A program made the translations under genes and the position numbers. From assembly GCA_003339415.1 (NCBI GenBank), contig PDHQ01000103.1, forward strand, positions 39,892-103,891: 64,000 nucleotides of DNA, in the 5' to 3' direction. Positions 9,534 to 18,886 of the stretch are shown here, piece after piece. Source of the stretch: Ophiocordyceps camponoti-saundersi (nom. inval.) (Eukaryota; Ascomycota; Sordariomycetes; Hypocreales; Ophiocordycipitaceae). Every line of letters begins with the position of its first letter. Positions within the stretch are counted from its first letter, which is position 1. The notes under the pieces are model-generated. The model had not been told where the DNA came from and did no database searches. It worked only from the letters and a program-made list of their open reading frames with translations.

Positions 9534-10385
9534 CTACGACAATTCCTTGACTTCCAGGCACCACTCATGCGTCTTCTCGGCTGGTAACTGGCTGGCCCGA
9601 AAGTCGACCATGTCCAGACCTCGCTTCATCGCCGCCGTCGTGGCAGGAATCCTCTCGAACGCAAACAGGTCGAAATGATGACCCTCGACGTCAACGACGG
9701 CATCCAGCATGGATTCATCATGCCGTCCCCAACCCAGCATAGCATCCTCTCTACAGACGTCGAGAATGCTGATGCCGGAGCCGTCGGTAGGAACGTGCCC
9801 AGTGGCGCGCAGGAGCACCACCTTGGGCGGCTTGTCAGCGGGCACCTTCCACGTACTAACCATGCGGTGCGCCTCGGCCATGCATCGCGTCGCAAGTATC
9901 TGGTTCTTCGTCTTGTCCTCCTCTGATGTGTCGAGCCCCACAACGTTGACGTTGTCTGCGCGGAAATGCGGGAAGACGCTATCGACCATGACGATCCCGA
10001 TGACGCGAACCACACCGTCGCCGGCCAGCTCCGAGGCCACCTCGAGGCTGAGCAATCCGCCAAGGCTCCAACCGCCGAGAAGGATATCAATTGTCCCGTC
10101 AGAATTCCGCCGAGCGGGGAACCCGGATCGCGCAACCTTCTTCCGGATTCGCTTGGCGTATAGGCGGCCCATCTCAGGCAGGCCGCCGGCGAAGCGGGAG
10201 CCGCTGTAGAAGTTGGGGTTAGGGATGCTGTAGACGAACCGGCCCAGGCTCTCGAGACAGTGATAGGCGAAGGTGGTACCGCCGCCGTCGTGGATGAGGA
10301 AGACGGGTGTCGTCCGGCCGGAGGCGCGGTGGGGATGAGCCCAGTCCTCGACCTGCACCAGCTCGGGCTCGTCGCTTTCCAGCAT
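9534..10385 (-). CDS. Stand-alone thioesterase-domain protein (alpha/beta hydrolase)
   Basis: A single exon of 283 residues starting at the ATG at 10385; an upstream in-frame TTG was not used. The nucleophile elbow Gly-Gly-Trp-Ser-Leu-Gly-Gly lies near residue 110. Before it is Val-Phe-Leu-Ile-His-Asp-Gly-Gly-Gly-Thr-Thr, the oxyanion-hole signature of thioesterase domains from polyketide and nonribosomal peptide synthases. A C-terminal Glu-Gly-His-His-Phe-Asp provides the likely catalytic histidine. The family hydrolyses acyl or peptidyl thioesters, or edits mis-primed carrier proteins. No synthase lies nearby, so it is either a stand-alone type II thioesterase or a diverged hydrolase. Substrate unknown. 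Confidence 0.8.
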   Translation of the reverse strand: MLESDEPELVQVEDWAHPHRASGRTTPVFLIHDGGGTTFAYHCLESLGRFVYSIPNPNFYSGSRFAGGLPEMGRLYAKRIRKKVARSGFPARRNSDGTIDILLGGWSLGGLLSLEVASELAGDGVVRVIGIVMVDSVFPHFRADNVNVVGLDTSEEDKTKNQILATRCMAEAHRMVSTWKVPADKPPKVVLLRATGHVPTDGSGISILDVCREDAMLGWGRHDESMLDAVVDVEGHHFDLFAFERIPATTAAMKRGLDMVDFRASQLPAEKTHEWCLEVKELS

Positions 10386-10904
10386 TTTCCCTTTTTGTGG
10401 CAAGATTCAACTTGGACGTCGCAACGTTTACAGCCGGTTGCGCTCGTGTAGCAACGTGTGTATGTGGATATACTGTAAGCTGTAGGTTGTAGGTTGTATG
10501 CTGTAGGCATGTATGTATGTATGTGTAATGTATTATCTGGCACGTGGAAACCTCCCACCTACCTGGGTAGTAGGTAGGTAGTTTTGTTTTCGGACAACTC
10601 ACGGGGAATGTGATCTTTCCGTATCTTGGGCTGCTGAGCCAACACATCAAAAGAGGCTACATTTGAAGCATCACAGGTAGGTAGTCGGCCAACCAAGGCA
10701 CAGGTACAAGAGTTGATTAGTCGATATCCCCGGTGTGGAATGTGAAGCAGAAACGAAAGTTTGTTAGCGAAAAAAAGGCCGAAGGAGAGAACCGATCGCA
10801 GCTCTTGGCTAGGCACTAACATCATACAAAGACAGTCCAACGAGCAGTCACAGTTTTGTCCGATGCGTGCCAGTGTCGGGGGACAAGACGGAGTCAAGAG
10901 TGAT
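10386..10904. other. Intergenic region with tetranucleotide repeats
   Basis: No gene. Contains TGTA/GTAT repeats at about 10480-10525 and a CCTACC...GGTAGGTAG inverted cluster at about 10555-10582. Confidence 0.5.
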
Positions 10905-12243
10905 CTATGTTCCGCTATCCGGGCTTAAGCTCTCTACCGGTTCCAGATATCCCTGGAGGCGCCAAAGCAACAGGTGCAGCCTCATCATGCTCATGCTATT
11001 CCAATGCGTCAAAACCATCACCTCGCTGCTTCGGAACATGGCCGATTGGTCTTTCAACCGCCGAGCCTCTTCATGGCCGAGCAGCCAGACGAGGTTGTGA
11101 ACTGCCATCTTTGAGCCGTAATGGGCCTCTTCGATGTCCAGCGTCGCGTATTGCTGGGCCGCATCCTCCTGTCGCGGAAGCCACAGCACGCATCCTCGTC
11201 GTACGACGCGCTGAACGTCGCTCCAGCTCGCGCACGTGAAGATGGATTGGTCCTCTTCATCCTTTGTCGGATTTCCTCGCTGAATGAGGGCATCCGTCGC
11301 TCGGCGCCGGAGCATCGCCAGCAGGACGTCTCCCATATCTTGGCGCCAGACAGCTTGGCGACTTTCGGTCGTCACGGCCATACCGGAACGCATAGACCCC
11401 ATGATGCTACTGTATTTCTTCTTCGTTCCCATGAGGTCGATGACTGATTTGCGACACAGCGTGTACGCTGTCAAGGGTGCCCGATAAGGCCTCGTGTCGG
11501 GCACTGGTGGCTGTTGTCGTTCGGAGGATGACACAGCAGTAATTGGCATCTGCCGGTGGCAATTACCGGTGTTTGGCATTCGTTGGCCGCATGGTGGGAT
11601 AGAATCCGATGTCTGCGGACTCTCCGACTCATTAGTAGCCTCGACGGCTGACTCAACGACTGCGTCCCCTGCGTCGACGCCATCATTGACCGAACGACGT
11701 GGTGATTCTTTGAAGACGTGGTCCAGGGATAAGGGCCCGGGAGCCCACCAGGGCTTCAGCGTGGACGGATGTGTCACTTGCTCAAAGTCCTGCAAGAAAT
11801 ACCTCGGCAGGGTTACGTTTGTGTTTACGCAGCGGCGCAGCGGCGTAGCGAGAGCATGAGCTGTTTATCGCTTTCAGTGAGCTACGAACAACGCGGCAGC
11901 GCATGTATGTATATGACGACTCACCGTAGGGGTTCTTGGCCAGTTTCGTCCTGAATCTGCCTGTCGGTTCCGTCGGCCTGTCTTTCCTCGGCCGTCGCCT
12001 CGGCTTGATCCAGTTTGGATCGAGAATAGGAGATATTGGCAAGCGGCCAGCAGCTGTGGACAACGTCTTTGATGCCAATTCGATCCGTAGGGGCTTGCCG
12101 TGTACGTCTTCACCGAGACCAGCCTCAACCTTTTGCAGGATGGCCTCTGTTGTAAGAGTGTTCTTGTCGTACGATACCCATCGCCTTCCGTGAATGTGCA
12201 GTAGTACGGCGGAGCGTGATGGCGTCGCTCTGCGCGCTATCAT
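10905..12243 (-). CDS. Predicted mitochondrial protein of unknown function
   Basis: Two exons, 12243-11925 and 11860-10905 (stop included), joined across a 64-nt GTGAGT...CAG intron, give 424 residues. The join produces a continuous segment around Leu-Pro-Arg-Tyr-Phe-Leu-Gln-Asp-Phe-Glu-x-Val-x-His-Pro and Trp-Trp-Ala-Pro-Gly-Pro, which looks like a conserved core. The N-terminus (Met-Ile-Ala-Arg-Arg-Ala-x-Pro-Ser-Arg-Ser) is basic, Ser/Arg-rich and free of acidic residues, as in a mitochondrial presequence. A low-complexity acidic/Ser region occupies about residues 165-240. The C-terminal third is helical and rich in Met, Leu and Arg. It is divergently transcribed from mitochondrial ClpP with only about 200 nt between start codons, which fits shared regulation. 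No catalytic motif recognised. Confidence 0.7.
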
Positions 12244-12446
12244 CGCCAATTCAGCATGTTGTCGCCGACTTTCGGCTTCATCGAGTTGCAACTGGAAGGA
12301 AAAGAAAAAACACCAACTACAATGACGTAATGTGTGTAAAGTCCACGAGAATGAGATACTCGCACAGTGCAGTCGCTTACCTACGCAGCCATTTTCTACA
12401 GCCGTCCCGACTTCAAACCTTGGCCATCAGCAGCTGTGGCCTCGCG
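12244..12446. promoter_or_regulatory. Bidirectional promoter shared by the mitochondrial protein and ClpP
   Basis: Only 203 nt separate the two divergent start codons. The interval must hold both promoters or 5' UTRs; open frames running through it on both strands make the exact starts slightly uncertain. Confidence 0.6.
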
Positions 12447-13406
12447 ATGGCTCCTCGCCTGAAGCTTCCAATTCGAGCCTATCGACCGTTCCTGAAATAC
12501 CATGGACGCTTCTTTTGGCAGGGCCGGTCGATGCCGCCCAGCAGCAACATCCCGATGCCCTTGATCGAGGAATTATCGGTAAGCCACCGGCGTTGCTAAA
12601 CTCGACCTCAGTTCGCTGAACAGTATGACAGACCGCGGGAAGGAAAACTTGTGAGACGTCTTGATGAACCCAAACCGCTCGGAAAAACTGCTAAGAACTA
12701 CTAGGGGACATCTTCTCCAAGCTCCTGCAGGTAATCCTGTCCCATTCCCTCCCAACAAGATGCCAACCGCTGAGATTCCCACCAGGAAAGAATTATCTGT
12801 TTAAACGGCGAAATCGACAACTACCTGTCAGCTTCTATTGTTGGACAGCTCCTGTGGCTGGAGTCTGATACCCCCGACAAGCCCATCATCATGTATATCA
12901 ACTCGCCTGGCGGGTCGGTCACGGCAGGTTCGTCTCTGACTGAGGCACTGTCGCGTTGGAGATGGAAGCTCACAGTGATGGCAGGAATGGCCATTTACGA
13001 CACGATGACGTACATCAAGTCTCCCGTCTCGACCGTTTGCGTCGGTGGCGCCGCCTCCATGGCCGCTATTCTGTTAGCAGGCGGCGAGCCTGGCAAGCGA
13101 TACGCCCTTCCCCACAGCTCCATCATGATCCACCAGCCTCTGGGCGGAACGTCAGGCCAAGCATCGGATATCCTCATCTATGCGAACCAGATCCAGCGCA
13201 TACGTGAACAATCCAACAAGATCATGCAGTATCATCTAAACAAGGCCAAGGGACACGAAAAGTACACGGTCGAGGAGGTCAATGACATGATGGAACGCGA
13301 CCGGTATATGAGCGTGGACGAGGCGCTGGAGATTGGTGTCATCGATGAAGTGCTGACCAGGAGGACGAGTAAAGAAGCTTCGGAGACCAACGCAACGACC
13401 CAGTGA
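12447..13406 (+). CDS. clpP: Mitochondrial ATP-dependent Clp protease proteolytic subunit
   Basis: Serine peptidase of the mitochondrial matrix that degrades unfolded proteins with the ClpX unfoldase. Five exons (12447-12578, 12632-12650, 12705-12730, 12786-12927, 12985-13406) give 246 residues. Joining restores Thr-Trp-Asp-Ile-Phe-Ser-Lys-Leu-Leu-Gln-Glu-Arg-Ile-Ile-Cys-Leu-Asn-Gly-Glu-Ile-Asp. The catalytic Ser is about residue 131 (Gly-Gly-Ala-Ala-Ser-Met, where most homologues have Gly-Gln) and the His about 156 (Met-Ile-His-Gln-Pro), the same 25-residue spacing as E. coli ClpP. The first 28 residues form a basic presequence. Exon 2 is only 19 nt. The last intron is 57 nt and stop-free, so its retention would insert 19 residues within the Gly-Gly-Ser-Val-Thr-Ala-Gly block. 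An in-frame upstream ATG at 12354 is an alternative start. Confidence 0.93.
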
Positions 13407-14498
13407 TGTCAACACCTCGGCCTGATCTTGTGTTTGACATGGAGAAGTGCAAGGCTCCTTGCCATCTACCCTGTGCTGTAAGTACTTGAAATTCCTAGCA
13501 AAGACTCATACAGGGTGCCGGAGGTTGCCATCTTGACGATGACCAACTCAATTCAACTATGCCATGTACTTTGAGACTGCCTACTAGTCAGGTAGGTAGG
13601 TAGGTAGGTAGGTAGATAGATTAGTAGGGAGAGTGCGCGACTTAAGAAGCCGCCACAAGTAAGCCCATCGAGTGGCGGATGGCAGGATGTATGTAGATGT
13701 CTGTCGGGTTGTATTGAAAAGGCTCTCGTGCCATGTGAGGATTTAGACGGATGAGATAACGTAGCATTGCCTGACCTGCATGGCCACGGCATTTGGGCCG
13801 ATCAGTCGGCAGTGGTGCCGCATATTCCAACTGTGCTTGTTATCGTTCCTTGAATAGAATTGCTTCAGAGATTCTCGACTGAAACTCATCTGCGAGGGAG
13901 GCGGATGCTCTCGTTGAGCCCGTTGACGAGCAGGGATATGCCATGTCGGGTCTCGTCAGAGGTCAACGCTCGTTAAAAACGGTCAACTTATGTACATACA
14001 TACGTGGTTTATGGACATGAAATACATACTGGAAAGTCGTGTTGTGAGTTTGCCCAAGCTGTGGATGTGTTGTTATATATATATATATATATATATAAGT
14101 TCCATCTCGTCTCTCGAGTCATTCAGTTACGACGACGGACACGAATCTTAATCAGCCGTAGCTAATCACATACTTTCCCCGGCTGCAATGGAAGGATTTA
14201 GAGTTATCAAGAGAGCTCAATCTATATTGGTAGATCTTCCTCTTGGCATCAATGTTCGGCATTCTTGAGCAGGGAGTTGCCCCGATAGCCGTCATCGTCA
14301 CCGGATGGAATGGAAGGATCGAGAGTTTCCAATAGCTCAAGCTTCGAATCTATGATCGACTTTCTCAAGCGTCCTATCTTAGCATCAATGCTCGGCACTT
14401 CTTGAGCAGTGGAATAGGCTATAAAGCCGTCTTCCTCACCGAATGTGAATTGGGGCAGAAACGTGAATTTCGGAAAGCCTAAAGCACAGTCTATTACT
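13407..14498. other. Intergenic region with TAGG array and TA microsatellite
   Basis: No gene recognised. Contains a GGTA tetranucleotide array at about 13589-13616 and a (TA)12 run at 14074-14097. Two imperfect copies of a short segment (AT/GGCATCAATG.TCGGCA.TTCTTGAGCAG) occur around 14246-14275 and 14380-14410, a small local duplication upstream of the protease gene. Confidence 0.5.
14074..14097. repeat. (TA)12 microsatellite
   Basis: Twelve uninterrupted TA units in the intergenic region upstream of the metalloprotease. Confidence 0.95.
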
Positions 14499-15600
14499 AT
14501 GAGGACTTTCGTAACTGCTCTCCTGACGGCATTCGTCGTTGCCGCGACGGAAGAGGGTCAGTCGTCGGCGTCGCAAACGCCCTTTAAATGCCTTGCAAGG
14601 ACGCTCGATGCCAAGGAGCTACAGACGTTACAGACCTTGATTGACGACAACTCTTCCTCCGATGCCGACGAAAGGTCCGACCGGCCCCGATATTCTCCCC
14701 TGTTCAACATCAGGACCTATATCCACGTCGTGGCCGAGTCCCAGTCCGAGTTCAAGTACTTCGAACGTGTTAGTAGCGGTCCTACTAGTTACTGGTAGGA
14801 AAACGCTCACCTGTCGCACAGAACAAGGTGATCGAGAGCCAGCTCTTCAGATTGAATGAGGACTATAAGAATGCCTCTATTTCATTCTCCCTCGTTCGTT
14901 CCGACGGCGTCATCAACAGTGAATGGGCCCACGGCGGGGGAGAAAGGCAGATGAAGCAAACGCTCCGCAAAGGCGGCTACGACGATCTCAACATCTACCT
15001 CATCTCGAGCCTAAAGCGGCAGCCCGGAGCTCCGCCGACGGCCAACGGGCATTCTTCCTTTCCAAAGGACAAGCCGACCGAGGACGATCTGCTTCTCGAT
15101 GGCTGCTTGGTTTCGGCCCACACGACCATCGGCGGCAAGACGGTGCTCTATGGCATGGGCCGTACGGGTGTTCACGAAGTCGGCCATTGGTTGGGGCTCC
15201 AGCATACTTTCCATGGCGGTTGCACCGACCCGGTCGGGGACGGCATCGCGGATACGCTGCCGCAGGCCGGCCCGACAGACCATTGTCCCAAGAAGAGGCC
15301 GTCTTGCGGTCGGCATGACCTCGGTCCTTTGTATAACGTGATGGATTACTCGGCTGAGTGAGTTTCATGATTCTTTTCTGGTTTGCCTCGAAAGGCATCT
15401 GCTGATGGTGAGAGTCGAATAGCGAGTGTAAAGCCATCATCACCCACGGTCAGATTCGATGGGCGCATGCAGCTTTCCGCTCTCGAGTCAAGGTGCAAGA
15501 CGCCATAAGACGGCAGGCCCTGCAACGAGTTCCGCTTACTTACAAGCAGCCGATGCAGGTTGCTGACCCAAGGCGACGAGCCAGAGTACAACTAGGTTAG
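14499..15600 (+). CDS. Secreted M43 (pappalysin-type) zinc metalloprotease
   Basis: Three exons (14499-14768, 14822-15357, 15423-15600) give 327 residues. The start chosen begins a typical signal peptide (Met-Arg-Thr-Phe-Val-Thr-Ala-Leu-Leu-Thr-Ala-Phe-Val-Val-Ala-Ala); an upstream in-frame ATG at 14445 would bury it. The zinc site His-Glu-Val-Gly-His-Trp-Leu-Gly-Leu-Gln-His fits HExxHxxGxxH, and the Met-turn (Asn-Val-Met-Asp-Tyr-Ser) follows about 55 residues later, both diagnostic of metzincins. The two introns (GTTAGT...CAG, GTGAGT...TAG) restore family-like sequence, including Tyr-Ser-Ala-Asp-Glu-Cys and a C-terminal helix. In host-associated fungi these proteases are secreted and can attack host proteins; a role here is inferred. 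The C-terminal 40 residues after the helix are basic and longer than in most relatives. Confidence 0.9.
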
Positions 15601-16323
15601 TTTGTAGGTAGGTGAGTTCATACCTAGGTAGAAGTAAAGTCAATAGATGAATACAAAGGTTCCAGGACTGAAGTGAATAGTCGCAAAGAGACACGTATCA
15701 TATGGGAGTGGTCGATATAGCACGCGTTCTATGCAGGTTGGCAGCTTGTTATCCATCTTCCAAGTAAGACCAGCTCTTACTCGACAATCGGCCGTTGATC
15801 AGAAATAGAACCTCGCCATCAGAGTCTCGGCCAGGTCATCGTGAGGTTTTTGGCTTCTAGACTCAAGCGGCGAACCCTATCATGATGGCAGCCTCAACCG
15901 TCAGCATCTGCACAAAAGAACATGCATTACCGGGGAACTTTGGACAAGTTGTTTAAACCAATGACAAGCAGAGACTTTTTTTTCCTTTGCTTCTGCCGTT
16001 GCTCTCAAAAGGGGCGTCGAGAACGGTTCCTTATGCATTTCCGCCCCCTCAAACGCCGGTTGATCATCACATAGACGTGCTCGATTTCAATTCTCTTGGT
16101 GACTCTGACGAGATGTAAACGGCATCAAGAGTTGTACTGATTCACTGAAAACGCTACTGCGAGCTGACTTCTACCCGTTATCAAACCGGACTTGTGATGA
16201 CAAAAGGGAATATATATCTGCATCTACATGCGTACTCTAGATGCACGTCCAATCTAGCGACGTCGAGAGCAAACGAACAACTCGATCCTCCATCCATCAC
16301 GACAGGTCGATTCCTCACTCATC
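15601..16323. other. Intergenic region between two secreted-protein genes
   Basis: No gene recognised. Holds a TAGG cluster just after the protease stop (15598-15632). The promoter of the cysteine-rich protein should be at its right end. Confidence 0.5.
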
Positions 16324-16764
16324 ATGCTTCTATTTCCCTTCATCCTCTGCTTCCTCGTGGTAGAAGCCCGCCGTCGTCAGTGCTTCCACGGCTTGGACAG
16401 GTGCGAATGGCTCCCCTGCGGATCCAGACTCCCATACAAGGCCAGGATAGGCAGCGTATTCTGCCTGCCGGAGAAGCAGAGAAATTACAGGATCGTCTCT
16501 TGGACAAAGTACCTCTCGAGGAAGACGGTCTGCTACGTGCGGTCGCCCATCTATGGGGATCCCGGCGGCGGTTGCTGTAAATTCGAGGTTTACGGCACCA
16601 CTTGTTGGGTACCGGGCACCTACAAGACTCTGGTATGTGAGACGGACGAGGATGAGACTGTCAAGTTTCCTGTGCCGAAGAGGAAATGGCAGAGGCTTGA
16701 GTATGGGACGAACAATAGTTGTACCAGGCACTGGTTCGAAGAGGAGGCCGCTTTCGATGGCTGA
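16324..16764 (+). CDS. Small secreted cysteine-rich protein (effector-like)
   Basis: An intronless 146-residue protein. Residues 1-15 form a signal peptide (Met-Leu-Leu-Phe-Pro-Phe-Ile-Leu-Cys-Phe-Leu-Val-Val-Glu-Ala). The mature part carries ten cysteines, including one Cys-Cys pair, so up to five disulphide bonds are possible. It is basic and rich in Tyr and Trp with no catalytic motif. Size, signal peptide, cysteine density and lack of a known domain match the usual definition of a fungal secreted effector or antimicrobial candidate. It lies about 0.7 kb from a secreted metalloprotease in the same orientation. I do not recognise a family. Confidence 0.75.
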   Translation: MLLFPFILCFLVVEARRRQCFHGLDRCEWLPCGSRLPYKARIGSVFCLPEKQRNYRIVSWTKYLSRKTVCYVRSPIYGDPGGGCCKFEVYGTTCWVPGTYKTLVCETDEDETVKFPVPKRKWQRLEYGTNNSCTRHWFEEEAAFDG

Positions 16765-17251
16765 CGCCATGGTGAAACGGTAGATTGAGGTGAATATATC
16801 ATATACAGAGAGGGTATTGGTAACGGCAAGATGATGCTTTCTGCCCTTGCTTGAGTTGCCTGACTGATGAACGAGGAGGACATGAACTCTTTATACTCTG
16901 TCAACTCAAGGCGAGAATTGGTCCTGATAGGCGCGTGGCCTTGTAAGCTGATGTAATTCTCCGTACATACCTACCGACCTATCTACCTACCTACTGTCCG
17001 TATGAACCAGGTAGGTAGGAAGGTAGCTAGGCTCGTGTGCCCGCTCCTCTACCTAGAGGAGAGGAGGTAGATGATTGTTGGAGATGAAGACGCCGAATGA
17101 TGACATAATCGGCAAGACGCGTCAAGATCCAATCCAATCCCGCGTATCGCCTTGGCCCCCCGCAGTCCACTGAACCAACCAAGCAGCCCTCTTATCTCCT
17201 CTACAGCGGGCGTCTACCATCCATCATCCATCACAGCTCACAACAACAAGC
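16765..17251. other. Intergenic region with palindromic CCTA/TAGG clusters
   Basis: Clusters of CTACC and GGTAG lie at about 16968-17070 and can form imperfect hairpins. The PSF3 promoter is expected at the right end. Confidence 0.5.
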
Positions 17252-17854
17252 ATGTCATACTACGACGTCGATGCCATCCTCACAGACGCCGAGGTAAGAA
17301 GGTCCCTCCACCTCCCTCCGCAAAGCTCGGCTCACGCAGCGCAGAAATTGCCTTGCCGCTTCGAGCTGGACGTGCCTCGCCTCGCTCAACTCGACTCCCC
17401 GTCAGCGGTAGGCCTCAAGGCCGGCACGGCGCTGTCGCTTCCGTTCTGGCTGGCCAAAGTCCTGGCCGTAACGTCGGTCGGCCACGACAGCTGGCTGAAG
17501 CTCGACCAGCCGCCGTGGCTGTCGGAAGAGACGGTGGCCGCCCTCAAGGACAACCCGCGGGCCGTCTCACTGCGCGACCAGAACGCCCACTTCTTCGGCA
17601 TGGGCGAGCGCATGACGGATCTGCTGCAAGACTCCCAATTGAACTCGGTCCTTTGCCGCTCCTTTGTTGCTCGCGCCACCGATGTCGGTCTCCTTGCGAG
17701 CAAGTCCGACCAGATCCCCACAGGCGAGGCCAGCGACTTTGCGCGCGGGCTCGACAACTGGGAGGTAGCCATCTTTAACAGTCTTCACGAGGGTGTCGGG
17801 GCTATAAAAGCCTGGCTGGACAGTATCCAGGGGCCGGTGGCGGGCGAATCGTAG
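17252..17854 (+). CDS. PSF3: GINS complex subunit PSF3
   Basis: Subunit of the four-protein GINS complex, which joins Cdc45 and Mcm2-7 to form the replicative helicase in the nucleus. Two exons (17252-17293 and 17345-17854) encode 183 residues, the normal size. The N-terminus Met-Ser-Tyr-Tyr-Asp-Val-Asp-Ala-Ile-Leu-Thr-Asp-Ala-Glu is followed by Lys-Leu-Pro-Cys-Arg-Phe, as in fungal PSF3, and then by the Gly-x-x-Leu-Pro-Phe-Trp-Leu-Ala motif. The single intron (GTAAGA...CAG) is 51 nt and stop-free, so an unspliced transcript would read through with 17 extra residues; family alignment favours splicing. Confidence 0.92.
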   Translation: MSYYDVDAILTDAEVRRSLHLPPQSSAHAAQKLPCRFELDVPRLAQLDSPSAVGLKAGTALSLPFWLAKVLAVTSVGHDSWLKLDQPPWLSEETVAALKDNPRAVSLRDQNAHFFGMGERMTDLLQDSQLNSVLCRSFVARATDVGLLASKSDQIPTGEASDFARGLDNWEVAIFNSLHEGVGAIKAWLDSIQGPVAGES

Positions 17855-17995
17855 AGAGGAGAGGAGGAGAAGGGCGAAACGCGTTTTTTTTTTCAACAGC
17901 CAGCCCTCACTGTCTTAACGCGAAAGACAGAAAGAAAGAAAGAAACGACGCGATTCTTGAAGATAAGCTGCTACACATACCTTGCTCAATCTCGT

Positions 17996-18886
17996 CTAGC
18001 GATGCGCCACCGCCAAAGCCCCAAGCGTCACGAACCAGGCCCAGGTGACGAGCATGTCGCTCATTTCGATGACGAGAAAATACCGGTTCGAGTACCGCAC
18101 AAGATGCACGGTACCGGCACCGACACAGCAAGCCACCGTCGGCAGCATCACACGGAGGGATCGGAGGGTGGCGACCAGCCAGGCGACGTGAGGCAGCGCC
18201 ACCGCGCGGAGCCATCGAAGGACGAGGCAGGCCAAAAGCGCGGCGCGAGCAGGATGGTCGCCAACGAGCCGCCGAGCAAAGTCTCTCTCGAGCCGGTCGC
18301 CGAACAAGAGCAATCTGCCCGTCGACGCGACCAAGGCGACGGCCCAGCACGTCTCGGCGTAACGACTCTCGGCCAGGGTCAGAGAAGCGAGCAGAAGCAG
18401 CAGGCGATGGGCGTCCGCCTTGGTCAGAGCTTTGCCTCGGCGACGGCGGAAGATGGTCGTGGGCATCGAGCTCGCTGATGACCTGCTGCTGCTACTCCTG
18501 CGTGCCGCCGTCGCGAACGACGACAGCATTTCTGATACAATGACCTGCTGAAAGAGCCAGAGGATCGCGGCCGGCCAGGAGACGTCGACGAGCGACGCTT
18601 CGAGGTGCCCGTGAGGCGACCAGCGAGCCAGCTTCATGGCCTCGATCGGGTGACGCCGTGGGAACTGACCCAGCCATGGCGCCAGCATGCGTCGGACGTG
18701 GTTTGCCGTCACGGCGGCGGTGACGATGCCGAGCCGTCGGCCGGTGGTGGCCGGTGCGATGACGTGCTCGACGAGATGCTCTGCAACGTCACGAGCCATG
18801 CGACTGTTTTCTTCTCCTGTCGCGCGGCGGGTTGGTGGCTGGTCGTCTGTCTCCGGCTGCGAGGTAGTCGTTCCGCGTCGGGCCAT
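17996..18886 (-). CDS. Multi-pass membrane protein of unknown function
   Basis: A single exon of 296 residues. Residues 1-30 are polar. About four to five hydrophobic segments follow: near residue 105, near 165-190 (Leu-rich), near 213-235, near 243-262 and at the extreme C-terminus (Trp-Ala-Trp-Phe-Val-Thr-Leu-Gly-Ala-Leu). A Ser/Arg-rich loop occupies about residues 128-150. The protein is unusually rich in Ala, Leu and Arg. There is no transporter signature I recognise. It is convergent with PSF3, with about 140 nt between the two stops. An alternative is a fungal-specific integral membrane protein of secretory organelles; this cannot be decided here. Confidence 0.6.
   Translation of the reverse strand: MARRGTTTSQPETDDQPPTRRATGEENSRMARDVAEHLVEHVIAPATTGRRLGIVTAAVTANHVRRMLAPWLGQFPRRHPIEAMKLARWSPHGHLEASLVDVSWPAAILWLFQQVIVSEMLSSFATAARRSSSSRSSASSMPTTIFRRRRGKALTKADAHRLLLLLASLTLAESRYAETCWAVALVASTGRLLLFGDRLERDFARRLVGDHPARAALLACLVLRWLRAVALPHVAWLVATLRSLRVMLPTVACCVGAGTVHLVRYSNRYFLVIEMSDMLVTWAWFVTLGALAVAHR

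Noticed and set aside
12891..13406. ClpP read as a single ORF starting at the Met of Met-Tyr-Ile-Asn-Ser-Pro-Gly-Gly
   Set aside because: It would lack the N-terminal third and retain a 57-nt intron; spliced upstream exons restore the family sequence.
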